Part shown: positions 1-10,629 of the stretch, piece by piece | Layout of the letters: each line of letters starts with the position of its first letter | How positions within the stretch are numbered: the stretch's first letter is position 1 | From: Paramecium sonneborni | Lineage: Eukaryota; Ciliophora; Oligohymenophorea; Peniculida; Parameciidae | DNA length: 64,000 nucleotides | Reading direction: 5' to 3' | Assembly (NCBI GenBank): GCA_905182985.1 | Contig: CAJJDN010000180.1 | Location: 123,706 to 187,705, forward strand | Made by a program: the position numbers and the translations under genes | The notes under the pieces: generated by a model | The model's input: the letters and a program-made list of their open reading frames with translations, nothing else | Told to the model about the DNA's origin: nothing | Databases searched by the model: none

Positions 1-579
1 TTTAGAGATGGTTATTAGAGTTCTTATCGTACTCCAAAGATTCAGTAATAGGAGAATTATAAGCCTGGTTACTTAAAGGATAATGCTGAAATGTTGACTC
101 TGACTAGCTATAAATAGAATTATATGAATTGGAAACCATGTCTTACAGATAGAGTTGGACCTTAAAGAGGATAGAGTACTGGAGCATTACCATTTATAGG
201 CAAGACATCATATTAAGATAATTATAAAGTAAATAATTGTGAACCAATGGAATCAGCTAAAAAGAGATCATTGTAATATATAAATATATTTTAAGGGGTC
301 CTTTTGCATCTGGAAGTTCAATGTTATTTAAAGAGGCATTATCTAAGATTCATTATCCAAGTTATTAGATTGAAGAATTAGTACCTCGTAAATAAAATAG
401 TACTCATCAATAAGGTAGCGCATCTTATGATGGATAATTTAAAACCACTTTTAAAAAGTAATTCCTAATCATTTTATATCTATAGTTCATTTGCTTATAA
501 AGTACCAGATCCAATAGTATAAGATAGATATTGGAAATAGAAATTGCTATAAAAGATATTGGAGAAGAAATAAAATTGA
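1..579 (+). CDS. SAXO-like microtubule-associated protein, C-terminal part
   Basis: The gene enters from the left edge in frame 1 and stops at TGA 577-579. Two short introns, 273-295 (23 nt) and 458-485 (28 nt), keep the frame. The protein has spaced aromatic/basic modules such as LTSYKQNYMNWKP, PFIGKTSYQDNYK and YDGQFKTTFKKNSFAYK. These resemble the repeated modules of SAXO/FAM154 proteins, which bind and stabilise axonemal and basal-body microtubules. The modules are seen directly; the family name is inferred from their pattern, and the N-terminus is outside the window. Many glutamines are written TAA or TAG, which establishes the ciliate code. Another tubulin-binding repeat protein remains possible. 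Confidence 0.6.
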
Positions 580-613
580 AATTTGACTTATTTTGTATAA
601 ATATAATAAAAGA

Positions 614-1400
614 ATGACAGAGTTAGGATAAGTAATAGAACGTATGAAGCAATTAAAAGAATCTATAGATTTAATAAGATATCTTAATAATAGTAATAGG
701 AATATCTATGTATTTATGCAGCATATGTTTTATTGCTATAAGTTAGATTTACATTTTTAGAGAAGTTGGATATCTTAGATATAAGGATATGTAAAATATA
801 ATAATAAAAATATTCATCACACTTATAGTGGTTTATTGGTTCTGAATTTGGAAATGATTCAAAAGAATTAGTAAGATCATCTGTATATAATTGAATTTGA
901 TACAAAAATTAAAAACATAAAGGAGAATTTGCATTTTAAATAGCAACAGTATCTGTTGTTACCAGTATAATTATTAAGGAGGTGCTGCTGGTCTCATGAT
1001 AGATATTGGATATTATCTAAAGTATTTTCTTCTGTTGAATATCCATCTTTTGCATAGATGGTTAATGTAATTAGGATATCATGATTATGCTTCTAATGTT
1101 ACCATTCATACTTCTGTTGGTAGAGTACTTTAATAGTAACTATGATTAAGAAATTTAGATTTAATCCAAAATATGCTGAACATTTTCAACTTAATAATTA
1201 ATTGGTTGAATATGAAGTTTAATTATCTATGGGAAACGATGTTATTAACTTAATATCTAAAAGTTTGAATCATTTATCTATATTAGATTATCAGCTCTTA
1301 TTCATTTAATTACAATCTTATTTATCATAAAAAAGAGTGCCTAAGAGTTACTTTTGAAGAAGAACATGAAAAATTAGATATTGCAATTATTAGTTCATGA
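614..1400 (+). CDS. Unrecognised multi-exon gene
   Basis: A likely ATG lies at 614 and a TGA at 1398-1400. The gene starts only 34 bp after the SAXO-like stop. Coding-like stretches lie in different frames, so several short introns are needed. They include WFIGSEFGNDSKELVRSS (about 830-885), GGAAGLMIDIGYYLKYF (about 980-1030), KFRFNPKYAEHFQLNNQLVE (about 1148-1210) and CLRVTFEEEHEKLDIAIISS just before the stop. One junction near 1240-1300 could not be joined with a clean GT-AG intron, so a wrong exon choice, a sequencing error or decay is possible. I do not recognise the family and give no function. Confidence 0.4.
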
Positions 1401-2346
1401 TATAGAGATCTTATCTCCTCTCTCTATTTTATTATAAATCCATTTCGTGCGTATTATTTTGAAAATTTTCTATTCATTGAATACTAATAATATTATTAAT
1501 AAAATCTTCATTTTAAATATTCATTTTTAATTTATTTTCAATTTCCAAAAGATGCAAAACCAAATACATTCCTCAAATTTTAAATAGCATAGAAAGTTAA
1601 TGATTTTCAATTAAAATCATGATGCATCTAATATCATCTAATCCTCAAAAAATTAATAATTTAAGAACAAAAAAAATAAATATTATCCTCTTTTACACCT
1701 TTTTCCTGATACTCCTCAAAGGAATATTAAAACAGATATAGATTCTGAAATTAATAGATACTTTTATCCATAATAGATCAAAATAAATCGAAGATGTTCA
1801 CATTCCACCAGAAGAAGTCAAGCCGAGTATAATTTCAGTAATAATCAACTTTGTTCTTCCTTTCAGAAAAATAAAAAAGATTAAGCCTGTTAAACTTATT
1901 TCTTAGACGAATTTGTGACTGTAGAAATTTGATTAAATATCTAATGTACATTGTATATAGTGTAGATTATTTAAATTATCAATTGTCTAAATAAATTCTA
2001 CCTCTTCATTCCAAAACAGATAATCAAAACTTTTAGCTTTTGTACTTTTAATTTTTCAAATCAAATAAAGAACAAAATTTTTTTCATTCATTATTATATT
2101 TATTTATTGTCTAAAATAATAGTTAATTTGTAAATGTCTTTTTTAAAGAAATTATTAATATTCAATCCCAATACACCATCCACTATTTATTTTGATCCAT
2201 CATATATATTTTAAATTTAAGATTTAATTTATTCAGCTGCTGAGCTATTTCTCCATAAATATTTTTTATAAATAAAAATAATAAAATTTTATCCTAAACC
2301 AAAATATTTATTTTTTTTGATATAAATTATCGATAACAAATGATGA
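1401..2346. other. Unresolved stretch, possible short coding exon
   Basis: No complete gene model could be built. On the plus strand about 1700-1918 reads open and has coding-like composition (for example EDVHIPPEEVKPSIISVIIN), ending at TGA 1916-1918. The opposite strand is also open over part of it. With TGA as the only stop, chance open frames of 100-200 codons are common in DNA this AT-rich. I treat this as undecided. Confidence 0.25.
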
Positions 2347-3752
2347 TCATTGAACAGTGTAATTTAGCTTGCAATTTCTTAAGATTTTCAATTTTAGGGA
2401 ATCATCTATCTATTCTTTCATACTATCAATTTTCAAAATTTTTTATTTGATGAACTCATCCATATATTTATTAGGTATTATATATTGAGAATTCTTTATC
2501 ATATTTTCATCTTCTCTGTATTAATCAAACTCAGTGCATAAATCCATTATTATATATGGACAGCTACTAGCTTTTGTCTTGCAAATAATTAATAAGAAAT
2601 ATCATAGTAATACTTCTGATTTAATGAAGATAAGGACTTGATAATAGATAATTTATGCGTAATTTAATTTTAAGTTTTCATTTTATTAGACAAACACTTC
2701 TTTTTATTAAAAAGTCTTAGATGTACTTGTTTTTAATTTCAAGATAAATTTTTTTAATTCTATCCTGCAATCCTTTAACTTCTATTTTTTTTATTTTTAT
2801 TTCAACTTTAATCTTATTTATGATGATTTCAATGAAGTATTTTTATAATTTTAAGTCTCTTCACTATATAACTTGGAATATTGATATAATTACTCAATCA
2901 TCTCTTTTATGTGTGATTCTTCTATCACATTTACAATATTTAACAAAGAATTTATTATTTTTTTAAATATATATTGTATAAAAGGGAATTCTTTGAAAAT
3001 ATTATTTAATAAAATTCATCTTTTCGAAAATAAGTTCTTTTTTTTTTAATTATTGCGATTATCATTTTGGTATTCACTTCATATTCTTTTTGATTTTTCT
3101 ATTCTAGAAGAATTAAAAATTTATTTTGTTATTTAAACATTAGATCTACCAAAAATACTTTTTTAATTTTATAAACAAAAATCTCTATAAAATCTTATTT
3201 CTTACTTTTATATATTTGATTCAAGCATATACTTTTTAAAAAGTTTGTAAAACATGAGATTAAACTCAAATAATTCAATAATTATATGATTATTTTAAAA
3301 ATTTATCTTAATATACTTATTCTTTCAGCCATTTTTGCTAAAATAAGATAAAACCTTTTTGAGTTAATTTCTTGTAAACAAAAAATAAAGTTTTTTTTTC
3401 CTAAATCAAATTCAAAACAATTTATTAATTTATTCATATTCATTTTTTATAATCTAAATTTAGTTTGATTTAATCTCAAATATAGTTATTTTACAAATCA
3501 ACTTTAGAGAATCTAATTAGTTGCCTATGAATAAAGGACCTATTCTTTTGATAAGGATAATTGTATTTCCAATCAATAAAATTCTTAGTTTTTGTTTAAA
3601 GTAATCATGATAATTCAATCACTAAATTGAGAATTTTTTGAAAATGTTTTAAGAAAGAATATTAATTTTAGAATTACTTAGAATTCTTTTATATTGAAAA
3701 TAAATAAAAAATGAATATATAAAAACAATATAAATTAATAAATAAATTCCAT
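2347..3752 (-). CDS. Unrecognised coiled-coil-rich protein
   Basis: Minus-strand gene with TGA complement at 2347-2349. The C-terminal exon reads CPYIIMDLCTEFDQYREDEN, then further charged sequence ending ILRNCKLNYTVQ. It is joined upstream, through a 36-nt GTA...AAG intron (about 2577-2612), to a lysine/glutamate-rich part (NVIEESHIKEMIEQLYQYSK and onward) with strong helical character. More coding sequence in other frames (EYEVNTKMIIAI, ELFEFNLMFYKLFKKYMLES, FYLILAKMAERISILRQ) extends the gene towards 3.6 kb. The start is unsettled: 3752 is the farthest ATG, only 4 bp from the ATG of the next plus-strand gene. No family recognised. Confidence 0.45.
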
Positions 3753-3756
3753 TGAG

Positions 3757-4116
3757 ATGGTTTAATATGAAGTAACTTCAGAAAATATTCATAGAAGAAA
3801 GGATAATGATGCTTATTTCAGACTCAATTATCTATATTAAGCTTCATTGTTGTTTTAAGAGTCGAATATAGGTTATGCCTAATTTATGAAGATATAAATG
3901 TAAAAGGTTGCTGAAAAGGGTCCAATAAGATTGACTCCACAATTAAAACACACTCATTGTAAAAAATGTAAATTCCCAATCATTTAGGGTGAGTTAAGAT
4001 TTAAGAAAATATGCAATAAATTATTTATCATTAAGAGTTGTCCAAATTGTAAATTTAAAAGAAAAATATTTGTAAAAAAGTTAAACATGTTGTAATTGAT
4101 TTAAGAATAGAATTGA
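3757..4116 (+). CDS. RNase P/MRP protein subunit, Rpp21/Rpr2 type
   Basis: A 119-aa single-exon frame from ATG 3757 to TGA 4114-4116. The N-terminal helix includes RLNYLYQASLLF. The middle (VAEKGPIRLTPQLKHTHCKK) and paired cysteines (CKKC around residues 68-71 and CPNC around 91-94, read by eye) match the zinc-ribbon layout of the Rpp21/Rpr2/SNM1 family. These proteins are structural subunits of nuclear RNase P, which matures tRNA 5' ends, or of RNase MRP, which cuts pre-rRNA. The family call rests on the helix, the basic R-L-P-x-x-K motif and the four cysteines. Whether it serves P, MRP or both cannot be told. Its length is typical for the family. Confidence 0.75.
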
Positions 4117-4421
4117 GAGGGATATTCTTTTATTTTTATCAAAATTGGATCATCTAAATTATTAATAATAATAATACCAATAGTATTTGATGAAAGAATT
4201 ATAATATATTTATGAGCAATTTAATTTTTTTTATAGCCAAAAAAAATTAATAAAATTTAGATGTTTATCCGATAATTGATCATATGAAATTATTTTTTAG
4301 AATATTAAAAATTTTTTCAGTTAACATAAAGAATCAAATCTTGATTTTGTGATTGAAAAGATAGGTAATAAGTCTAATTTAATTAAATTAAATTAAAATA
4401 TATTATTTCTCTTTTACGATA
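4117..4421. other. Intergenic region
   Basis: About 300 bp of AT-rich sequence between the Rpp21-like stop and the kinase ATG. No coding sequence or RNA gene was seen; it probably holds the kinase promoter. Confidence 0.4.
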
Positions 4422-6153
4422 ATGACTAGTGAAATTCACTCATTTTTTGATAACAAGGATTAATAAAAAAACAAGATTTGGACAAAGTTTTGCAAGAATT
4501 TCCATAAAGTAAAGTATTTGAACAAGTGTATAGAATGATATAATAGAATATGAGACTGAATGCAATCGCCTAAGTCGAGCTCATAAGAAATTAAAGCCAT
4601 TTAGTATTTAAATAGGTTAGGAAAGTTTATATGCCTTTAAAAACTAATAACCATAAGGAATGCTGTAACTAACAGTTGTAATAATGTTATTTAAACGATT
4701 TGATGATAAAGAGATAATTAGATTACAAAGACATGGCTAATATGTGGATATTTATTTAGAAAACCTGGAAGAATTGAAAAAAGTTCTCAGTACTAAATGC
4801 ATGCTCACAAGTTTTCATGATGATTTTAGTGTTCTAAAAATGATTGGTAAAGGAAGTTTTGCAAATGTTTATTTGGCCTCAAGAAATACAAATGGTGTTC
4901 AATATGCAGTTAAAGCTTTTAGCAAACTATTTATTCATGGATAATTTAGGGGTAGAGAAGGTTTAGAAAATGAAATAAGAGTAATGAGAAGACTGAATTA
5001 AGAAAATATTCTGCGTTTATATGAAGTATATGAAACTCAAAATTCAATTTATTTTATTTTGGATTTATTAGAAGGGGGAGAATTATTGAAGAGAGCATAA
5101 ACTACAATATATTCAGCTTAAAAAATTTAACAATTAATGTATAATTTATTAAAAGCTTTATATCATATGCATTAAAAAAAATGTATGCATAGAGATTTGA
5201 AACCAGAAAATTTATTATTAAAAACAAAAGATAATGATACAGATGTTATAATAGCTGATTTTGGATTAGCACATATATTGGATTAATAACCGCTTTATAA
5301 AAGATGTGGAACTCCAGGATTTGTAGCACCTGAAGTATTGAAGTACAATGATTATGGTCCTTTTTATAATGAAAAATGTGATGTTTTTAGTGCAGGAATT
5401 ATATTTTATATGATGATTACTGGTACACAACCTTTTTTAGGATCAGATTATAAAGAAATATTATAATCAAATAAAAACTGTCAAATTAATTATGATATTA
5501 AATAGATAATGAAGGTATTTAAATTTCTATTATTTTAAGGGACCTTAAAATCTGAAAAATTTATTAAAGAAAATGCTAAAGTCTGATCCTATTGATAGAT
5601 ATTCAACAGCAGAATGTTTGAAACATGAATATTTTTAGGAAATCTTTAATTCAGATGATTTATTATATACTAAGGAGAATTTAAAAAAATATGAATCAGA
5701 ATTTAAGTCTACATTATTAAGAAAGAAGTATTGAAGTGTTTTATTTTTAGTTCTCAAGAAAGTCAAGAAGGGTCAATGTTATTGATGAGCAAATAATAAT
5801 AATGGAATGGTTAAACTGAAACAATTGGATCATTATCTAATTGCTCAAATTAAAGTGCTAATAATAAAATTGATAAATAATAGACTAATCTTTCTAAATT
5901 CAGTTAGTTTTGTTCTTAAATGAAGTAAGAAGGATTATCTCCAAATAATGTTATTTCTTCAAGAAAAAAAAACAATTAAGATCTACACAAATTTGCATTA
6001 AAAAATAGCTATCAATAAAAGTAAATAAGTAAAGATGATGATTTTGTTATTGATGATGAATAAACTACCATTACTAAATAATTAAATAAATTAAATACTT
6101 AATCACCTAAAATGGGGTTTTTAAAAAAAAGTTAATCATTAGGAGTAGATTGA
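4422..6153 (+). CDS. Ser/Thr protein kinase with N-terminal PH-like domain
   Basis: Four exons with introns 4509-4533 (25 nt), 5515-5539 (25) and 5728-5750 (23) give a 552-aa protein. Residues of about 55-130 look like a PH-type module (ESLYAFKNQQPQGMLQLTV, then VDIYLENLEELKKVL). The kinase follows: glycine loop IGKGSFANVYLA, catalytic Lys in YAVKAFSK, MHRDLKPENLLL, ADFGLA, and GTPGFVAPEV in the activation segment. It is of the CAMK-like type common in ciliates and should be active. The tail is Gln/Asn/Ser-rich without a visible domain. A related kinase gene follows at 8176. The start was chosen because a 25-nt intron links ATG 4422 to the PH frame. Confidence 0.85.
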
Positions 6154-6419
6154 ATAATATTATAATAAATATTTATTAATTCTTATTTATCTAAGGTCAT
6201 CTATTATGATATTGAGCTATAACTCATATTTTAAATTACATTATAAGATTAGATGAGATTTTAATTAGAAATCATTTTAATTAAATGAAGTTTTCTTAAT
6301 CTCTTTAAGGGGATGTTTAAATTATAAATCTTATATAATCTATTCTTAGAATGGGAATTTATTATAAATTTATTAATATTAATATTGTAATAATTAGATT
6401 AAAACTTAATATATCTGTA
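6154..6419. other. Intergenic region
   Basis: AT-rich sequence after the first kinase and before the duplicated block. No gene was seen. Confidence 0.4.
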
Positions 6420-7552
6420 GTTTATTGATTAAGTTTTTCTCATTTAATTTTGATTTACACACTATAATAAGTTCAAACATCTTAATGATATTTTCAAAAT
6501 TTAAAGATTCATAAAAAATTTTGCTGCTAATTTCATTAAAATATATATTTAATTTTATATATATTCAATCAATATATTTAAAGTTTTAAAAAATATTTGT
6601 TAAATCAGATGTTAAATTGATTTTAATAATTCAAATAATAGAAATGAATGATTTCTCTTCTCTTTTTTAATGATTAATACTAATAGAAATGTTGAGTTTA
6701 ATAGAAAATGATATAAGGAGTTGATATATTTATTATTTGTCTTGCTTTTAAACATAAATAATTAGATTATATATATAAGTCTATCAAGCATGATTCTTCC
6801 TTAATTTTAAAAGTCTAAAAGGTGTAGATTTGTTTGATGAATAAATTAAAAGTATGAATTGATTATTTTATTTGGATAAACAATGTTAATCGAGTTTAGA
6901 TTTGATATTCTAAATAGTTGAAAGAATATTGGTATATGTTGAAGTTTCTGATAGGTGAGAGTATTGAGAGTTGAATTGTTTAGAATAAGGAAATAGAATT
7001 GAGAAATAAGAAAAGAGAAAAATAAATAATCTATTATAATAATGAAAAACAAATTGTGGAGCCCTTATACAAATGATGTGAAGATAGGAATGTAATTGAT
7101 AAAGTCAGAATTTTTGAGGAAAGGAAAGTCACGTTATTTAGTAGGAACAGATAATCTGCTCATAATATTTGAGGTTTGTTGTGAGAGATTAACAAAAAGG
7201 ACCCGCATGATAAAAAACCATTGAAATATACGAGAATAAATTTTGATCTAAAATTTGAGATAGTTCGAACAGCACCTAAAATGAGGCCAGGATTTCCAGT
7301 AGTGAAAGTTTATAATGATGGTCGTCCAGATTAAGTGAAGAGTGAAAATATAGAGAAATTGGGTGATCCAATAAAATTATATTTGTTTATAAATGAATAA
7401 CACAAATATGAATTGGTAGCACATTAATTGATTATTATATAATGGAGATAGTTTTTGGGTAAAAGAATAAATTAGTATGGGTTCCATCACTTATTCAAGG
7501 TGTATAAGAAGATAGGGAAAGGAAGTTTTGCATCTGTTTATTTAGCAGAAAG
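6420..7552. repeat. Direct repeat copy 1, contig overlap before N at 7553
   Basis: These 1133 bp match 7554-8686 by eye, offset 1134. A single N at 7553 separates the copies. The copy contains about 620 bp of AT-rich upstream DNA and the start of the PH-kinase gene (ATG 7042), which breaks off inside the kinase glycine loop. This is what two contigs with overlapping ends look like when joined without merging. Confidence 0.9.
7042..7552 (+). pseudogene. Truncated copy of the second PH-kinase gene (assembly artefact)
   Basis: Identical to 8176-8686, starting MKNKLWSPYTND and ending in the glycine loop (GKGSFASVYLAE) at the N. It carries the same first intron (7174-7199). Not a real pseudogene: it is the broken half of a contig overlap. 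Confidence 0.85.
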
Positions 7553-7553
7553 N

Positions 7554-8686
7554 GTTTATTGATTAAGTTTTTCTCATTTAATTTTGATTTACACACTATA
7601 ATAAGTTCAAACATCTTAATGATATTTTCAAAATTTAAAGATTCATAAAAAATTTTGCTGCTAATTTCATTAAAATATATATTTAATTTTATATATATTC
7701 AATCAATATATTTAAAGTTTTAAAAAATATTTGTTAAATCAGATGTTAAATTGATTTTAATAATTCAAATAATAGAAATGAATGATTTCTCTTCTCTTTT
7801 TTAATGATTAATACTAATAGAAATGTTGAGTTTAATAGAAAATGATATAAGGAGTTGATATATTTATTATTTGTCTTGCTTTTAAACATAAATAATTAGA
7901 TTATATATATAAGTCTATCAAGCATGATTCTTCCTTAATTTTAAAAGTCTAAAAGGTGTAGATTTGTTTGATGAATAAATTAAAAGTATGAATTGATTAT
8001 TTTATTTGGATAAACAATGTTAATCGAGTTTAGATTTGATATTCTAAATAGTTGAAAGAATATTGGTATATGTTGAAGTTTCTGATAGGTGAGAGTATTG
8101 AGAGTTGAATTGTTTAGAATAAGGAAATAGAATTGAGAAATAAGAAAAGAGAAAAATAAATAATCTATTATAATAATGAAAAACAAATTGTGGAGCCCTT
8201 ATACAAATGATGTGAAGATAGGAATGTAATTGATAAAGTCAGAATTTTTGAGGAAAGGAAAGTCACGTTATTTAGTAGGAACAGATAATCTGCTCATAAT
8301 ATTTGAGGTTTGTTGTGAGAGATTAACAAAAAGGACCCGCATGATAAAAAACCATTGAAATATACGAGAATAAATTTTGATCTAAAATTTGAGATAGTTC
8401 GAACAGCACCTAAAATGAGGCCAGGATTTCCAGTAGTGAAAGTTTATAATGATGGTCGTCCAGATTAAGTGAAGAGTGAAAATATAGAGAAATTGGGTGA
8501 TCCAATAAAATTATATTTGTTTATAAATGAATAACACAAATATGAATTGGTAGCACATTAATTGATTATTATATAATGGAGATAGTTTTTGGGTAAAAGA
8601 ATAAATTAGTATGGGTTCCATCACTTATTCAAGGTGTATAAGAAGATAGGGAAAGGAAGTTTTGCATCTGTTTATTTAGCAGAAAG
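7554..8686. repeat. Direct repeat copy 2 after N at 7553
   Basis: Second copy of the 1133-bp block. This copy is continuous with the rest of the kinase gene downstream, so it belongs to the intact locus. Confidence 0.9.
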
Positions 8687-9954
8687 AGTAGAAGACAAAG
8701 AATAGATGGCCATTAAAGCATTCTCTAAGAGTTTGGCATATGCCGAAGAAAACGGTAAAGAAGGATTAATCAATGAAATTAAATTAATGAGATAAGTGGA
8801 TCATCCAAATATTCTAAAACTATATGAAGTTTATGAAACTGTTAATTCTTTATATGTTTGTTTAGAATTATTAGAAGGTGGATAATTATATGAACAATTG
8901 AAAAAGAAAGTAATATTTAAAAATTAGGAAATTTAAATAATTATAAAAGCATTATTAGAAGGTTAGTCTTGCAAATTTATAAGTAGGTCTAAAACATATA
9001 CATTCTAAAGATATAATGCATAGAGATATCAAACTTGAAAATATATTATTCAAAAAACAAAATGCATTTGATTCAGTTTGCCTAGCAGATTTTGGTCTAG
9101 CTACATCAACTCATGAAAAAGTATATTTATACAATCGTTGTGGAACTCCAGGGTATCAATTAAATAACAATATAGATTTGTTGCTCCTGAAGTCATTAAC
9201 ATTAAAGATTTGACAACTAAATATGATAAGGTTTGTGATATCTATTCATTAGGTTTAGTTTTTCATCTTCTTCTGACAGGTAAATCTGCTTTCTCTGGTC
9301 GAAGTTATACTACTATTGTTAATCAAAATAAGGAAGCTAAAATTCACTGGAATTCCTAAATCTTTGAATTAATACCTAAACCAGCTTTTGATTTATTAAA
9401 AAAGATGTTAGAAACTAATCCTAAATAAAGAATTACAGCTGAACAAGCATTATTACATCCTTATTTCAATTCTCTTTAGATCTCTAATATTTAATAGTTT
9501 GAAGATGAAAATATAGATATTGACGATAGTTGTAAATTGGATCAACAATTATAAAAATTTAATGAACTCAATAATAAATCAGACATGATGCGTATAAATT
9601 AATTGGCGAATTCTCCTATTAAATCTCCAATTATAAGAGCTACATTAACTTCCTGTATGAAAGAATAAATGAGAGAAAGTATTAATGTCTAAGAATAAAT
9701 TATTATGCATACACCTGTTATTACTGGAAGAGTTTATAACATTGATGGTATTATAATTATTAATTAATTTTAATGTAGATTCACCTTAGTAATAAGAAGT
9801 TTAGAGAACTTAAAGATACGAATCACTTCACTATTTATAATCATTTAGCAAATAATAATATTAACAATAAATAAATGAAGATGATTCTAAAAATGATAAT
9901 TTTAGAGAACCTACTATTTAATAAGTTAAGTCAAGTTTAAGTAAAAATTTGTGA
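8176..9954 (+). CDS. Ser/Thr protein kinase, paralogue of the 4422 kinase
   Basis: Five exons; introns 8308-8333, 8962-8986, 9153-9175 and 9748-9778 give 557 aa. An N-terminal beta-rich PH-like region (residues about 10-165, with KLYLFINEQHKYELVAHQL) precedes the kinase: IGKGSFASVYLAE, catalytic Lys in MAIKAFSK, MHRDIKLENILF, ADFGLA, GTPGFVAPEV. The catalytic loop has Leu where Pro is usual (IKLEN for LKPEN), which is tolerated in many kinases. The C-terminal 150 residues are Gln/Asn/Ser-rich. Layout and activation segment match the kinase at 4422, so the two look like an old tandem duplication. The TGA (9952-9954) touches the stop of the opposing gene. Confidence 0.85.
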
Positions 9955-10618
9955 TCATATTTTATCATTGAACCAATCTGAACCATATAACTTTTCTACC
10001 CAATCAGTAAAATTTTATAAGCGGTAATTCTTGGGTACACGATTTATTTTAGTAACAACTATTTGTTTCTTAATCTCTAGTTTTGGTTCCAGAGTAAAAA
10101 AATTCTCAATATCATATTTGCATTCCAATTGACTGATCTTTCTCTAAGTTTATTGTACAGGCATAAACACCTATGAAGAACCATCTAAAACTTAACTCCC
10201 ACGTCGAGCCAATCTATTTGTTGGCAATTCTGTTATCAACTTCTTCTCTGGCATCAATAAAGGACCATAATTATTCCTATTTTTCCCTAAGAGAAAATCT
10301 ATTGAATCTCTATTAGACTAAAGAACGTAAGCATTGGTCTTCTCAATTCTTGGAAGTTTGAAGCCTTCATTTACTTTTGTCTATTTGAACATCTTCACTA
10401 ATCTAGACAGCTAATTTATTTTATAAATATTTTATTTAATTATTAGCAGATTTTTATGAAATCTATATTTATATTTGTCCATTTACTCAAACTCGATCTT
10501 ATAACTTCTCCTCTATTACTACTCATATATTTTTATAAAATAAAACTTAATCCAAGTATTTTTGCAGTATCTTTGGCCACTTTTGCAATAGAACCTAGTC
10601 TTCCTTAATAAAAAGCAT
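9955..10618 (-). CDS. Unrecognised 212-aa protein
   Basis: Minus-strand ATG complement at 10616-10618, one 25-nt intron (10522-10546), stop complement at 9955-9957; length works out to 213 codons. It starts MLFIKEDQVLLQKWPKILQK, has a basic middle, and ends WVEKLYGSDWFNDKI. No domain recognised. It lies only 11 bp downstream of the next gene's stop. An alternative joins it to that gene by reading a 25-nt intron at about 10605-10629, in which case both are one protein. Codon pattern favours two genes, but not strongly. Confidence 0.55.
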
Positions 10619-10629
10619 AATTTCTAACC

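Noticed and set aside
7042..7552. A genuine kinase pseudogene or tandem gene copy
   Set aside because: No mismatch to the intact gene was noticed, and it ends exactly at a single N; a contig overlap explains it better.
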